From SSSZ01 sp036732025 (GTDB lineage Bacteria > Pseudomonadota > Gammaproteobacteria > Burkholderiales > Rhodocyclaceae), in assembly GCA_036732025.1 (NCBI GenBank), contig DAINDE010000001.1, positions 1-64,000 on the forward strand: a stretch of DNA of 64,000 bases, read 5' to 3'. The position numbers and the translations under genes are program-made. Positions 25,221 through 34,722 of the stretch are shown here, piece after piece (position 1 is the stretch's first letter; each line of letters starts with the position of its first letter). The notes under the pieces were generated by a model. The model saw nothing but the letters and a program-made list of their open reading frames with translations, was not told the DNA's origin and did no database searches.

Positions 25221-28200
25221 TCATGGGCCGAGGCTCATCAGGGCCGCGTTGCCGCCGGCAGCCGCGGTATTGACCGTCAAGGTGCGCTCGGCCAGCAATT
25301 CCTGCAAGGGGTAGAGGCCGCCCGGCCCCGGCTCGAGAACCGGGATCAGCGCCCCCTCCCCCGCTGCCAGCCGGCGCCGGACGTCCCGGGCCGCGGCGAT
25401 ATCCGGCTCGGCGAGGACGCCGGCGATGCCGCCCCATTGGCCGGATTCGACGAAGCCGACGGCCGCCGCCACGGTTGCCGGCAGGCCGCCGGCGAGGGCC
25501 AGGGTGCGCGGCCCCTTCTCCCAGATCGCCGTATTGCCCGTGGCCAGCACGGCCGCCAGTTGGGCGAGCAGTTCCGCCTCGTCCCGCCCCAGGCAGAGCA
25601 TGGCCCCCCGGGGGGCGAAGCCCAGGGTGTTGCGCTCGCCGGTAGGGCCGGGCAGGTCGACCACGGCGCCGAGGAGGGAGCGCTCGCCGCAGGCGGCGCA
25701 ATGCTGCGCCAAGGCGGCCCGGCCATTGCCTGCCGCCCAGGCCGCCAGAACCGGCAGCAACCCTCCGTCGCGCTTCTCCAAGCGGGCGCCGACGGCGGCC
25801 GGCCCGACGCAGCCGCTTCCCGCCAGGCGATGCAGCATGAGGGGTCCGCCAGCCTTGGGGCCGGTGCCGGAGAGCCTCTCGCCGCCGAAGGGCTGCACGC
25901 CGACCACGGCCCCGATCATGTTGCGGTTCACGTAGATGTTGCCCACCCGGGCCCGGTCCACGACGGCGGCGATGGTCTCGTCGATGCGGCTGTGGATGCC
26001 CAGGGTGAGGCCGTAGCCAGTGCCGTTGATAGCCTCCACCACAGCGGGCAGGTCGGGGGCGGCGAAGCGCAGCACGTGCAGCACCGGCCCGAAGACCTCG
26101 CCGGCCAGCTCCTGGAGGGCGTCGATCCCGATCACCGTCGGCGGCACGAAGGTGCCGGCGTCGCAGCCCGCCGGCAAGGGCACCTGGAACACCGGCCGGC
26201 CCCGCGCCCGCATGCCCTCGATATGGGTCAGCAGCGCATCCCGGGCGGCGGCGTCGATGACCGGGCCGAAATCCGTGGCAAGCCGGGCCGGGTCGCCGAT
26301 GGCCAGTTCCCCCAGGGCCGCCCGCAACATGGCCAGGACGCGGTCCGCCACGGCATCGTGCAGGCACAGCACGCGCAGGGCGGAACAGCGCTGGCCGGCG
26401 CTGTCGAAGGCCGAGGTCAGCACGTCCTGCACCACCTGTTCGGGCAGGGCCGAGGAATCGGCGATCATGGCGTTCTGCCCGCCGGTTTCGGCGATCAGCC
26501 GGGTGCCCGGGCGCCCGGCCAGGGCGCGGGCGATGCCCCGGGCGACGGCGGTGGAGCCGGTGAATACCACGCTACGCACCCGCGGATCGGCGGTCAGCAC
26601 CGCCCCCACCGTTTCACCGGCGCCCGGCAGGAAATGCAGGGCCGCGGGCGGGATGCCCGCCGCCAGCAGCAATTCCACCGCCCGGGCCGCCACCAGGGGC
26701 GTCTGCTCCGCCGGCTTGGCCAGCACCGGGCTGCCGGCGGCCAAGGCGGCGCTCACTTGGCCAATGAAGATGGCCAGGGGGAAATTCCAGGGGCTGATGC
26801 AGGCCGCCGGCCCCGGCGCCTCCGCCACCCCGTCCAGGTCGCCCGCCAACAGGCGCTGGGCGTAATAGCGGCAGAAATCCACCGCCTCCCGCACCTCGGC
26901 CAGGGCGTTGCCCCAGGTCTTGCCGGCTTCGCGCACGCACAGGCCGGCCAGCGTCAGGCGATCCGCCTCCAGGCCGTCGGCGGCGCGCAGGAGCAACTCG
27001 GCCCGCCGGGCGGGCGGGGTGGCATGCCAGGCCGCGGCGCCGGCATGGGCGGCGGATAGCGCTGCTGCCACGGCAGCGGGGTCGCTTTCCCTCCACTGCC
27101 CGACGATATCGTCCCGGTTGGCGGGATTGCGCACCTCCTGAACGCCGGCACCAGGCTGGACCGCCCCGGCCACCCGCGGCAGGGCCTGCCAGGACGCCTG
27201 CGCCACACCCTCGATCGCCGCCGCAACGGTGGCGATGGTGGCCTCGTCCGCCAGGTCGGCCCCCGCCGAATTGCGCCGCCCGGCGCCGTAGAGGGCCGCC
27301 GGCAGGGGAATGGCCGGATGGGGGCCGCCCCCCTCCCGGCGCAGGCGTTCCAGGGGCTCCTCCACCAGTTCGTCGATGGCGATGGCCGGGTCCACCAGGC
27401 GATGGACGAAGGAGGTGTTGGCGCCGTTCTCCAGCAGCCGGCGCACGAGATAGGGCAGCAGCGTTTCGTGGCTGCCGACGGGCGCGTAGATGCGGCAGGG
27501 CAGATCGAGGCCGGCGGTGCCCACCACGTGGTCGTAGAGCGCCTCCCCCATGCCGTGCAGGCACTGGAACTCGTAGGCCGCGACGGCCCGCTCCTGCGCC
27601 ATCTGGCGGACCGCTGCCAGGGTATGGGCGTTGTGGGTGGCGAACTGGGGATAAACGGCGTCCGCCGCCGCCAGCAACCGGGCGGCGCAGGCCAGGTAGG
27701 ACAAGTCGGTGTGGGTCTTGCGGGTGAAGACGGGGTAGTCCGCCTGGCCTTCCGCCTGGGCGCGCTTGATCTCGCTGTCCCAGTAGGCGCCCTTGACCAG
27801 GCGCACCATGAGCCGCCGCCCCTGCCGGCGGGCCAGATCGGCCAGCCAGTCCACCACGTGTATGGCCCGCTTCTGGTAGGCCTGGACGACGAAGCCGAGT
27901 CCCTCCCAGCCCGCCAGGGCCGCGTCCTCGGCGAGAGCGGCGAGGAGGTCGAGGGAGAGTTCCAGGCGCTCGCTTTCCTCGGCGTCGATGTTGAGCCCCA
28001 GGTCGTAGCCCCGGGCCAGCCGGGCGAGGTCCCGCAGGCGTGGCAGCAGCTCGGCCATGACCCGCTCCCGCTGGCTGCGGGCGTAGCGGGGATGCAGCGC
28101 CGAGAGCTTCACCGAGATGCCCGGCCCGGCGACGACGCCCCGCCCGGCGGCGGCCGCCCCGATGGCGTGGATGGCTTCGGCGTAGGCCTGCTGGTAGCGC

Positions 28201-28832
28201 TCGGCGTCCGCCGCCGTCAGGGCCGCCTCCCCCAGCATGTCGAAGGAATGGCGGTAGCCGCGGCCTTCGGCCTCCCGGCTGCGTGCCAGGGCGGCGGCGA
28301 TGGTCTGGCCCATGACGAACTGCTGGCCGAGGAGGCGCATGGCGAAATCGACGCCGCGGCGGATGAGAGGCTCGCCGCCCCGCTGCAGCAGGCGGGTCAG
28401 CGCCCCGCCCAGGGCGCGCTCGCTGTGGGTCGCCACCAGGCGCCCGGTGATGTAGAGGCCCCAGGTGGCGGCATTGACGAACAGCGAGCCGCTGTGGCCC
28501 AAGTGGGATTGCCAGTCGCCGCTGCCCAGCTTGTCGCGGATGAGGCGGTCGGCGGTGGCCGTATCGGGGACGCGCAGCAGGGCTTCCGCCAGGCACATGA
28601 GGGCGACGCCTTCCTGGCTGGAAAGGGAGAATTCCTGCATCAGCCGGTCGATGCCCGGGGCATCGCGGCGCTCCGCCCGCACGGCCGCCACCAGCGCCCC
28701 GGCCTGGGCGGCCACGGCAGCCACGTCGCCCTGCAGTGCTTCGACCTCGGCGGCCAGGGCGGCGACGCACTCCACCTCGCCCCGCCGGTGTGCCCGCCTG
28801 ATGGCTTCCCGCAGATCCGGACTGCCTCCCAT
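25221..28832 (-). CDS. putA: Bifunctional proline dehydrogenase / glutamate semialdehyde dehydrogenase, no DNA-binding domain
   Basis: The 1203-residue protein oxidises proline to glutamate in two linked steps. An alpha/arm region covers about 1-120 (RDKLGSGDWQSHLGHSGSLF). The FAD-dependent proline dehydrogenase barrel spans about 120-470 (LVKGAYWDSEIKRAQ, GNTFSFVHR-like C-end). The aldehyde dehydrogenase covers about 530-980, with Glu782 (IAETGGQNAM) and Cys816 (SAGQRCSALR). A C-terminal extension ends with the usual TVNTAAAGGNAALMSLG. The ribbon-helix-helix repressor domain found at the start of enterobacterial PutA is absent, so control must come from elsewhere. Start ATG 28832 (MGGSPDLREAI) is preferred; a frame extension to 28862 is open. 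It diverges from the aminotransferase gene. Confidence 0.94.
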   Translation of the reverse strand: MGGSPDLREAIRRAHRRGEVECVAALAAEVEALQGDVAAVAAQAGALVAAVRAERRDAPGIDRLMQEFSLSSQEGVALMCLAEALLRVPDTATADRLIRDKLGSGDWQSHLGHSGSLFVNAATWGLYITGRLVATHSERALGGALTRLLQRGGEPLIRRGVDFAMRLLGQQFVMGQTIAAALARSREAEGRGYRHSFDMLGEAALTAADAERYQQAYAEAIHAIGAAAAGRGVVAGPGISVKLSALHPRYARSQRERVMAELLPRLRDLARLARGYDLGLNIDAEESERLELSLDLLAALAEDAALAGWEGLGFVVQAYQKRAIHVVDWLADLARRQGRRLMVRLVKGAYWDSEIKRAQAEGQADYPVFTRKTHTDLSYLACAARLLAAADAVYPQFATHNAHTLAAVRQMAQERAVAAYEFQCLHGMGEALYDHVVGTAGLDLPCRIYAPVGSHETLLPYLVRRLLENGANTSFVHRLVDPAIAIDELVEEPLERLRREGGGPHPAIPLPAALYGAGRRNSAGADLADEATIATVAAAIEGVAQASWQALPRVAGAVQPGAGVQEVRNPANRDDIVGQWRESDPAAVAAALSAAHAGAAAWHATPPARRAELLLRAADGLEADRLTLAGLCVREAGKTWGNALAEVREAVDFCRYYAQRLLAGDLDGVAEAPGPAACISPWNFPLAIFIGQVSAALAAGSPVLAKPAEQTPLVAARAVELLLAAGIPPAALHFLPGAGETVGAVLTADPRVRSVVFTGSTAVARGIARALAGRPGTRLIAETGGQNAMIADSSALPEQVVQDVLTSAFDSAGQRCSALRVLCLHDAVADRVLAMLRAALGELAIGDPARLATDFGPVIDAAARDALLTHIEGMRARGRPVFQVPLPAGCDAGTFVPPTVIGIDALQELAGEVFGPVLHVLRFAAPDLPAVVEAINGTGYGLTLGIHSRIDETIAAVVDRARVGNIYVNRNMIGAVVGVQPFGGERLSGTGPKAGGPLMLHRLAGSGCVGPAAVGARLEKRDGGLLPVLAAWAAGNGRAALAQHCAACGERSLLGAVVDLPGPTGERNTLGFAPRGAMLCLGRDEAELLAQLAAVLATGNTAIWEKGPRTLALAGGLPATVAAAVGFVESGQWGGIAGVLAEPDIAAARDVRRRLAAGEGALIPVLEPGPGGLYPLQELLAERTLTVNTAAAGGNAALMSLGP

Positions 28833-28980
28833 CGCATCCTCCCGGAACCGTTGCGAAATCACGCTGTTGCAGAACAGACAACAGCGGCTCCGAGTAGTTT
28901 CCCCGGGCTAGCGTGCCGGCAAGCCTTGCGGTTATCCTGCCGCTTTCGCATCCACGAACCCTGCCAACGGAGTTACCGTC

Positions 28981-30120
28981 GTGCCCGCCCTGCTCCCCCA
29001 ACCCGATCCCCTAGGTTTCCTCGAATACTCCGTCGTCTACACGGACCGCGCCCTCAATCACATGTCCCAGCGCTTCCAGGGCGTCATGCGCGACATTTCC
29101 CGCATCCTCAAGGCCGTGTACAACGGCAAGAGCGCCGTCATCGTGCCCGGCAGCGGCACCTTCGGCATGGAAGCGGTGGCCCGCCAGTTCGCCACGGACA
29201 AGAAGTGCCTGGTCATCCGCAACGGCTGGTTCAGCTACCGCTGGAGCCAGATCCTCGACATGGGCCGCATCCCCGCCGAGAGCATCGTCCTCAAGGCCCG
29301 CCAGGCGGGCAGCGGCGCCCAGGCGCCCTTCGCCCCGGCACCCATCGACGAGGTCGTCGCCACCATCCGCGAGTGCCGGCCCGACGTGGTCTTCGCCCCC
29401 CACGTGGAAACGGCCTCCGGCATGATCCTGCCCGACGACTACCTGAAGGCGGTGGGTTCCGCAGTGCGCGAGGCGGGCGGCCTCTTCGTCCTCGACTGCG
29501 TGGCTTCCGGCACCGTCTGGGTGGACATGGCCGACAAGAACGTGGACGTGCTGGTCAGCGCCCCCCAGAAGGGCTGGAGCGGCTCCCCCTGCTGCGCCCT
29601 GGTGGTGCTGGGCGAGCGCGCGCGGGAACGCATCGACGCCACCACCAGCACCAGCTTCGCCTGCGACTTGAAGAAGTGGCTGCAGATCATGGAGGCCTTC
29701 GAAGGGGGCGGCCACGCCTACCACGCCACCATGCCCACCGACGCCCTGGCGGCCATGCGGGACGTCATGCTGGAGACGGAGGCCTACGGCTTTGCCCGGG
29801 TCTGTGAGGAACAGAAGGTGCTGGGCCGGCAGATCCGCGCCCTGCTGGTTTCCCGCGGTTTCCCCAGTGTCGCCGCCGAAGGCTTCCAGGCCCCCGGCGT
29901 AGTGGTCAGCTACACCACCGACCCGGACATCCAGAACGGCAGGAAATTCCTCGCCATGGGGGTGCAGACCGCCGCCGGCGTGCCGCTGATGTGCGACGAG
30001 CCGGCGGATTTCCGCACCTTCCGCATCGGCCTCTTCGGCCTGGAAAAGCTGCACAACCCGGAACGCACCGTCGAGAACTTCCGCAAGGCGCTCGACGCCA
30101 TCGTCCAGGCGGACCGCTGA
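28981..30120 (+). CDS. Class V aminotransferase (alanine-glyoxylate / serine-pyruvate type)
   Basis: The 379-residue PLP enzyme has the class V fold: the phosphate-binding PGSGTFGMEAVARQF, the cofactor Asp in FVLDCVASGTVWVDM, and the Schiff-base Lys197 in VSAPQKGWSGSP. The C-terminal domain holds TFRIGLFGLEKLHNPERT. Relatives transfer the amino group of alanine, serine or aspartate to glyoxylate or pyruvate; the exact donor cannot be read. The start is GTG at 28981, after the CCAACGGAGTTACC region. The HD-GYP gene follows after 11 bases. Confidence 0.85.
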   Translation: MPALLPQPDPLGFLEYSVVYTDRALNHMSQRFQGVMRDISRILKAVYNGKSAVIVPGSGTFGMEAVARQFATDKKCLVIRNGWFSYRWSQILDMGRIPAESIVLKARQAGSGAQAPFAPAPIDEVVATIRECRPDVVFAPHVETASGMILPDDYLKAVGSAVREAGGLFVLDCVASGTVWVDMADKNVDVLVSAPQKGWSGSPCCALVVLGERARERIDATTSTSFACDLKKWLQIMEAFEGGGHAYHATMPTDALAAMRDVMLETEAYGFARVCEEQKVLGRQIRALLVSRGFPSVAAEGFQAPGVVVSYTTDPDIQNGRKFLAMGVQTAAGVPLMCDEPADFRTFRIGLFGLEKLHNPERTVENFRKALDAIVQADR

Positions 30121-30131
30121 GGGCAACCGCC

Positions 30132-31427
30132 GTGTCCGCGGACCAGGAAAACACCATCGCCGTCGACCAGCTCCAGGTCGGCGTCTATGTGTACCTGGAC
30201 GTGGGCTGGATGCACCACCCCTTCACCTTCAACAATTTCAAGATCCGCGACGAGGAGCAGTTGCGCGTCATCCGCGGCCTGGGGCTCGCCCGGGTCCGCT
30301 GGGATCCCGCCCGCAGCGAGGTGAAGCCGCTGCCCCGCTCCGCCGTCAAGGCGCCGGCCGCCCCCCCGGGCGCCGCCGAGGTGGCCGCACCGGCGGAAGC
30401 GGCGCCCCCCAGCCCCGCCATGGCCCGCAAGATGGAACAGGTGCGGCAACTGAAGGAGCGGCGGGAGCACCTGGCGCGGGTGGAACAGGCCTTCGCTTCT
30501 GCCGCCGGCGTGGTGCGCAACATCGGCAAGACCATCTACGCCCAGCCGGAGAAGACCGTGGCCGATGCCCGGGAGCTGGTGGGCAAGGTGGTGGAAACCC
30601 TCCTCGCCGCCCCCGACCTGGCCATCCAGGTGATGTCCGAAAAGGCCGGCAGCGAGGACATCTACCTCCATTCCCTCAACGTCGCCGTCCTGTCCATGAC
30701 GCTGGCCAAGGAACTGGGGCTGCCGGCGGAACTGGTCCAGGCCATCGGCGTCGGCGCCCTCTTCCACGACATCGGCCTGAACGAGGTGCCGTCCACCATC
30801 CTCAACAACCCCGGCCCGCTCACCAAGCCCGAGCGCGAATTCCGGGAACTGCACTGCCAGTACGGCGTGGATATCGGCAAGAAGGCCGGCCTGCCGCCGT
30901 CGGTATTGCGGATCATCCAGCAGCACCACGAGTGCCACGACGGCAGCGGCTATCCCCAGAAACTGGCGGGCGACGCCATCGACCCCCTGGCCCGGGTGGT
31001 GGCCCTGGTCAACGCCTACGACAACCTGTGCAATCCCGTCAGCATGGCCCAGGCCCTGACGCCCCACGAGGCGCTCTCGGCCATGTTCGCCCAGCAGCGC
31101 AGCCGCCACGACCCGCGCTTCCTGCAGGCCTTCATCCGCTTCATGGGCGTCTATCCGCCCGGCACGGTCGTGGGGCTCTCCAACGATGCCCTGGGCCTGG
31201 TCATCCGCGTCAATTCCAGCCGGCCGCTGCGCCCCAGCATCATCCTCTACGACCCGTCCACCCCCAAGAACGAGGCTGTCGTCCTCGACCTCGACGAGGA
31301 GCCCGACATCAACATCACCCGGGCCATCCGCCCGGCCCAGTTGCCGGCGGCCGTCTACGACTACCTCAGCCCCCGCCGCCGGGTGAGCTACTATTTCGAC
31401 GCCGGCACCGCCGGCGAAGGCCGCTAG
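30132..31427 (+). CDS. HD-GYP domain protein with DUF3391, probable c-di-GMP phosphodiesterase
   Basis: The 431-residue protein begins with a DUF3391 segment (AVDQLQVGVYVYLDVGWMHH, about 8-65). An Ala/Pro-rich linker and a helical stretch follow, then the HD-GYP domain (about 170-370). The metal HD pair is 212-213 in LFHDIGLNEVPSTIL, and the GYP motif is HHECHDGSGYPQKL (265-278). HD-GYP proteins hydrolyse cyclic di-GMP. The usual Lys in HDIGK is Leu here, and HHERxDGxGYP reads HHECHDGSGYP, so activity is likely but not assured. Start GTG 30132 follows the aminotransferase by 11 bases. A hybrid kinase begins two bases after its stop, so the two probably form one signalling unit. Confidence 0.88.
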   Translation: MSADQENTIAVDQLQVGVYVYLDVGWMHHPFTFNNFKIRDEEQLRVIRGLGLARVRWDPARSEVKPLPRSAVKAPAAPPGAAEVAAPAEAAPPSPAMARKMEQVRQLKERREHLARVEQAFASAAGVVRNIGKTIYAQPEKTVADARELVGKVVETLLAAPDLAIQVMSEKAGSEDIYLHSLNVAVLSMTLAKELGLPAELVQAIGVGALFHDIGLNEVPSTILNNPGPLTKPEREFRELHCQYGVDIGKKAGLPPSVLRIIQQHHECHDGSGYPQKLAGDAIDPLARVVALVNAYDNLCNPVSMAQALTPHEALSAMFAQQRSRHDPRFLQAFIRFMGVYPPGTVVGLSNDALGLVIRVNSSRPLRPSIILYDPSTPKNEAVVLDLDEEPDINITRAIRPAQLPAAVYDYLSPRRRVSYYFDAGTAGEGR

Positions 31428-31429
31428 CC

Positions 31430-33760
31430 ATGGCCGGCAACCCCCCGGTGCCGGACCGGCTCCTCCTCGACCAGGCCAGCGAAATCCTGCTGGCGGTCGA
31501 TCCCCGCACCCTGACCATCGGCGCCGCCAACCAGCGGGCCGGCAGCGTCCTCGGCTACCCGGTGGAAGCCCTCGTGGGCAAGCCCATCACCGACCTGGAA
31601 AGCGCCCTGGCCGACATTTTCTACTGGGAGGAGGTCCGCCAGGGTGCTCCCGGCGAGGTGGAGAACGTCGAGGGGCTCTACGCCTGCGCCGACGGCTCCC
31701 TGCTGCCGGTGGTGAAGAGCATCCGCCGGGTGGTGGATGGCGGCCGGGCCTGGCTGATCCTGCGCATCCGAGACGAGCAGCAGCTCCGCCGGGCCGAGGC
31801 CGGCATGGCCCAGGTCACGGCCCAGTTGCAGGCCACCCTGGAAGCCACCGGCGACGGCATCCTGGTGATCGGCACCGAAGGCGGCATCGTCAACCTCAAC
31901 CGGCGCTTCACCGCCATGTGGGGCCTGGGCGAGTCCCTGCTGCTCGAAGGCGACGCCGCCATCCTCGCCTGGCTGGACGCCCAGCTGGCCCCCGATACCG
32001 CTTTCCGCTTCACCCGCCGGCAAGCGGTGCCGGAAACCAACGGCTGCCAGGTGCTGCCCCTGGCCAACGGCAAGTTCTTCGAGATGCGCTGCCACCCGCA
32101 GACCACCCGCGACCAGGTGATCGGCTACGTCTTCAGCTTCCACGACGTCACCGAGCGCATCCTGAGCGAGCGGGAAATGCGCCTCGCCCGGGAAAAGGCC
32201 GAGGCGGCCAACCGGGCCAAGAGCGACTTCCTGGCCATGATGTCCCACGAAATCCGCACCCCCATGAACGGCGTCATCGGCATGAGCGAACTCCTGCTGG
32301 AAACCGAACTTACCGGCGAGCAGCGGCAGTTCGCCGGGATCATCCGCACCAGCGCGGAAGCCCTCCTGTCGATCATCAACGACGTGCTCGACTTCTCCAA
32401 GATCGAGGCCCGCAAGCTCAGCCTGGAGGAAATCGATTTCGATCTGGTGAGCCTGCTCGAGGACTTCGCCGACCTCTACGCCCTGCGGGCGGCCGAGAAA
32501 GGGATCGACTTCGCCTGGTCGCTGCCCGTCGACATGCCGACCCGCCTGCGGGGCGACCCGGGCCGCCTGCGGCAGATTCTCATCAACCTGGTGGGCAACG
32601 CCATCAAGTTCACCGAAGCCGGCAGCATCACCGTCAGCCTCGCCCCCCTGGCCGAGGACGAGGGCGGCGTGCTCATCCGCGGCGAAGTCGCCGACACCGG
32701 CATCGGCATCCCGACCGACCGCGTCGACGCCATCTTCGCTCCCTTCGAACAAGCCGACGGCTCGACCACCCGCCGCTACGGCGGCACCGGCCTGGGGCTG
32801 GCGATCTCCGCCCAACTGGCCCGGATGATGGGGGGCGACATCGGCGTCGCCAGCCAGCCGGGGAACGGCTCCACCTTCTGGTTCACCCTGCGCCTGCGCC
32901 GCCAGAGCGGAGATGCCCCGTCACCAGGGGGCGATGACGCCCTAGCCGGCCGGCGCGTCCTGGTGGTCGAGCCCGGCGAGCACCATCGCCGGCTGCTGGC
33001 AGCGGCCCTGGCCCCCTGGCAATTGGCGGTCACGGCCGTGGCCGGTGCCGGCGATGCCCTCGCCGCCCTGGAAGCGGCGGCCCGGCGGTGCGAACCCTTC
33101 GACCTCGCCCTCATCGGCCAGACCCTGGCCGACGGCGACGGCGAGACTCTCGGTGCCGCCATCCGGGCCCGCCCCGAACTGGCCGCCACCGCCCTGGTGC
33201 TGATGGCCCGCATCGGCAGCCGCGGCGACGCCCGGCGCGCCCGCCAGGCGGGATTTGCCGCCTACCTTTCCAAACCGGTCAAGCGCGCCTTGTTGCGCGA
33301 CGCCCTGGCCGCGGTGCTGGACGCCGGAGGCAAGGCCGGCCCGTCCGAGCTGGTCACCCGCCATTCGCTGGCGGAAGGCCGCCCCCGCTCCCAGCGCATC
33401 CTGGTCGCCGAGGACAACAAGATCAATCAGGCGGTGATGGTCGCCATGCTGGGCAAGCTGGGCTTTTCCAACGTATCCCTGGCGGCGGACGGGGAGGAGG
33501 CGCTGGCCATGGCCGGCGCCGCCCCCTTCGACCTGATCCTGATGGACTGCCAGATGCCGCGCCTGGACGGCTACGCCGCCACCCGGGAACTGCGCCGCCG
33601 GGGTGTCACCCTGCCGATCCTGGCGGTGACCGCCAACGCCCGCGACAGCGACGTCGACGAATGCCTGGCCGCCGGCATGGACGGCCATATCGTCAAACCC
33701 GTCGTCCTCGGCCACCTGGCGGCGGCCCTGGAAAAACACCTGCCGGCCGCCAATCCATGA
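31430..33760 (+). CDS. PAS-containing hybrid histidine kinase with two receiver domains
   Basis: The 776-residue soluble kinase has two PAS-like segments (about 8-120 and 130-245). The dimerisation/phosphoacceptor domain has His273 in MMSHEIRTPMNGVIGMSELL. The ATPase domain has INLVGNAIKFTE, DTGIGIP and GGTGLGLAIS. The first receiver (about 505-635, starting RRVLVVEPGEHH) has Gly where the phosphorylated Asp should be (LALIGQTLADGDG), so it is probably a pseudo-receiver. The second receiver (about 655-770) is complete, with AEDNK and Asp706 in LILMDCQMPRLDG. No membrane segment is seen. Located two bases after the HD-GYP gene, it may steer that enzyme. No DNA-binding output partner is adjacent. 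Confidence 0.9.
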   Translation: MAGNPPVPDRLLLDQASEILLAVDPRTLTIGAANQRAGSVLGYPVEALVGKPITDLESALADIFYWEEVRQGAPGEVENVEGLYACADGSLLPVVKSIRRVVDGGRAWLILRIRDEQQLRRAEAGMAQVTAQLQATLEATGDGILVIGTEGGIVNLNRRFTAMWGLGESLLLEGDAAILAWLDAQLAPDTAFRFTRRQAVPETNGCQVLPLANGKFFEMRCHPQTTRDQVIGYVFSFHDVTERILSEREMRLAREKAEAANRAKSDFLAMMSHEIRTPMNGVIGMSELLLETELTGEQRQFAGIIRTSAEALLSIINDVLDFSKIEARKLSLEEIDFDLVSLLEDFADLYALRAAEKGIDFAWSLPVDMPTRLRGDPGRLRQILINLVGNAIKFTEAGSITVSLAPLAEDEGGVLIRGEVADTGIGIPTDRVDAIFAPFEQADGSTTRRYGGTGLGLAISAQLARMMGGDIGVASQPGNGSTFWFTLRLRRQSGDAPSPGGDDALAGRRVLVVEPGEHHRRLLAAALAPWQLAVTAVAGAGDALAALEAAARRCEPFDLALIGQTLADGDGETLGAAIRARPELAATALVLMARIGSRGDARRARQAGFAAYLSKPVKRALLRDALAAVLDAGGKAGPSELVTRHSLAEGRPRSQRILVAEDNKINQAVMVAMLGKLGFSNVSLAADGEEALAMAGAAPFDLILMDCQMPRLDGYAATRELRRRGVTLPILAVTANARDSDVDECLAAGMDGHIVKPVVLGHLAAALEKHLPAANP

Positions 33761-33936
33761 CCCGGGCTGTTTCAGCCATCTGAGCAGGATGGCGAAGCGC
33801 ACCTCCGGCACGGCGAGACAGTCCCTCATGCCGCCGGCCAGACAAAGGCTCCGATCCGCGGCCATGGTCAGGATCTCCCGGCCATTGTCGGCGACATCGG
33901 CGCAGATGCCCACGTCCGGGAGCATCTCCCGGGGAA

Positions 33937-34722
33937 TCATCCGGCCGGCTTTTTCTCGCCGGCGAATACCGCAAAGGGCAGCCAGTTCTCCGCCGGCGGC
34001 AGGGGACAGGTGGCGAAGGGCGTGAAGGCACAGGGCGGGTTGGTGGCCCGGTTGAAGTCGAGGACGATCTCCCCGCCCGCCGGGCGCGCCTTGAGGAAAC
34101 GGCCGGCGCCATAGGTTTCCCGGCCGCTGGTGCGGTCGCGGAAAACGAAGAAGGCCGTCCTGCCGTCGATGCTCATGGGCAGCAGGGCCGCCGCCTGCCC
34201 CTCGTGGACGAAAACGGCCTGCCGGGTCACGCGGATTCGCTTGAGCTCGCCACTGACGTTGGGCACTTCCATTTCCACCGGCGCCGGCAAGGCTTCCCAG
34301 CGGGCAGTAATGCGCCACTCCGGCGCGTAGGCATATACCGGCGGCAGCGCGAAGGGGTGGCGGGCGGCCCATTCCCGGTCCCGTACCCGGGCCGCCAGGC
34401 GGCCCTCCCGCTCGATGACGAAAAAGGCCAGGGACCCGCATTCGATCAGCGTCGGCCGGCCATCCCGATCGGTGGCCAGGGCCACGGGGGCGGCGCCGGC
34501 AGGCCGCCACCGGAGGATGTCGCCGCCCCATTCCAGGTCGCCCAGATAATCGGGGCCGCCGGGCAAGGGCACGGCCATGCCCGGCCCGCTGCCCACCGGG
34601 TTGCCGCCCGGTTGCAGCCAGTGCAGGCCCACCAGCCCGAGCCAGCTGTCCGGCCCCGCCAGCTCGGCGCGGCGGGCCGCCCGCCAGCGGCGGTAGGCTG
34701 CCGGGGCCGACTCCCCGGTCAT
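33937..34722 (-). CDS. DUF1684 family protein
   Basis: The 261-residue protein matches the DUF1684 pattern: an N-terminal YRRWRAARRAELAGPDSWLG, a middle FFVIEREGRLAARVRD, and a strong C-terminal block FNRATNPPCAFTPFATCPLP before AGEKK. The function of this family is not established. There is no signal peptide or membrane helix, so it is probably cytoplasmic. The ATG at 34722 overlaps the clpB stop (ATGA), so it is probably translated from the clpB message and may be heat induced with it. Confidence 0.85.
   Translation of the reverse strand: MTGESAPAAYRRWRAARRAELAGPDSWLGLVGLHWLQPGGNPVGSGPGMAVPLPGGPDYLGDLEWGGDILRWRPAGAAPVALATDRDGRPTLIECGSLAFFVIEREGRLAARVRDREWAARHPFALPPVYAYAPEWRITARWEALPAPVEMEVPNVSGELKRIRVTRQAVFVHEGQAAALLPMSIDGRTAFFVFRDRTSGRETYGAGRFLKARPAGGEIVLDFNRATNPPCAFTPFATCPLPPAENWLPFAVFAGEKKPAG

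Noticed and set aside
27318..29807. 829-codon plus-strand frame across putA and the aminotransferase
   Set aside because: It is antisense to PutA, then runs in the wrong frame of the aminotransferase gene; high-GC shadow.
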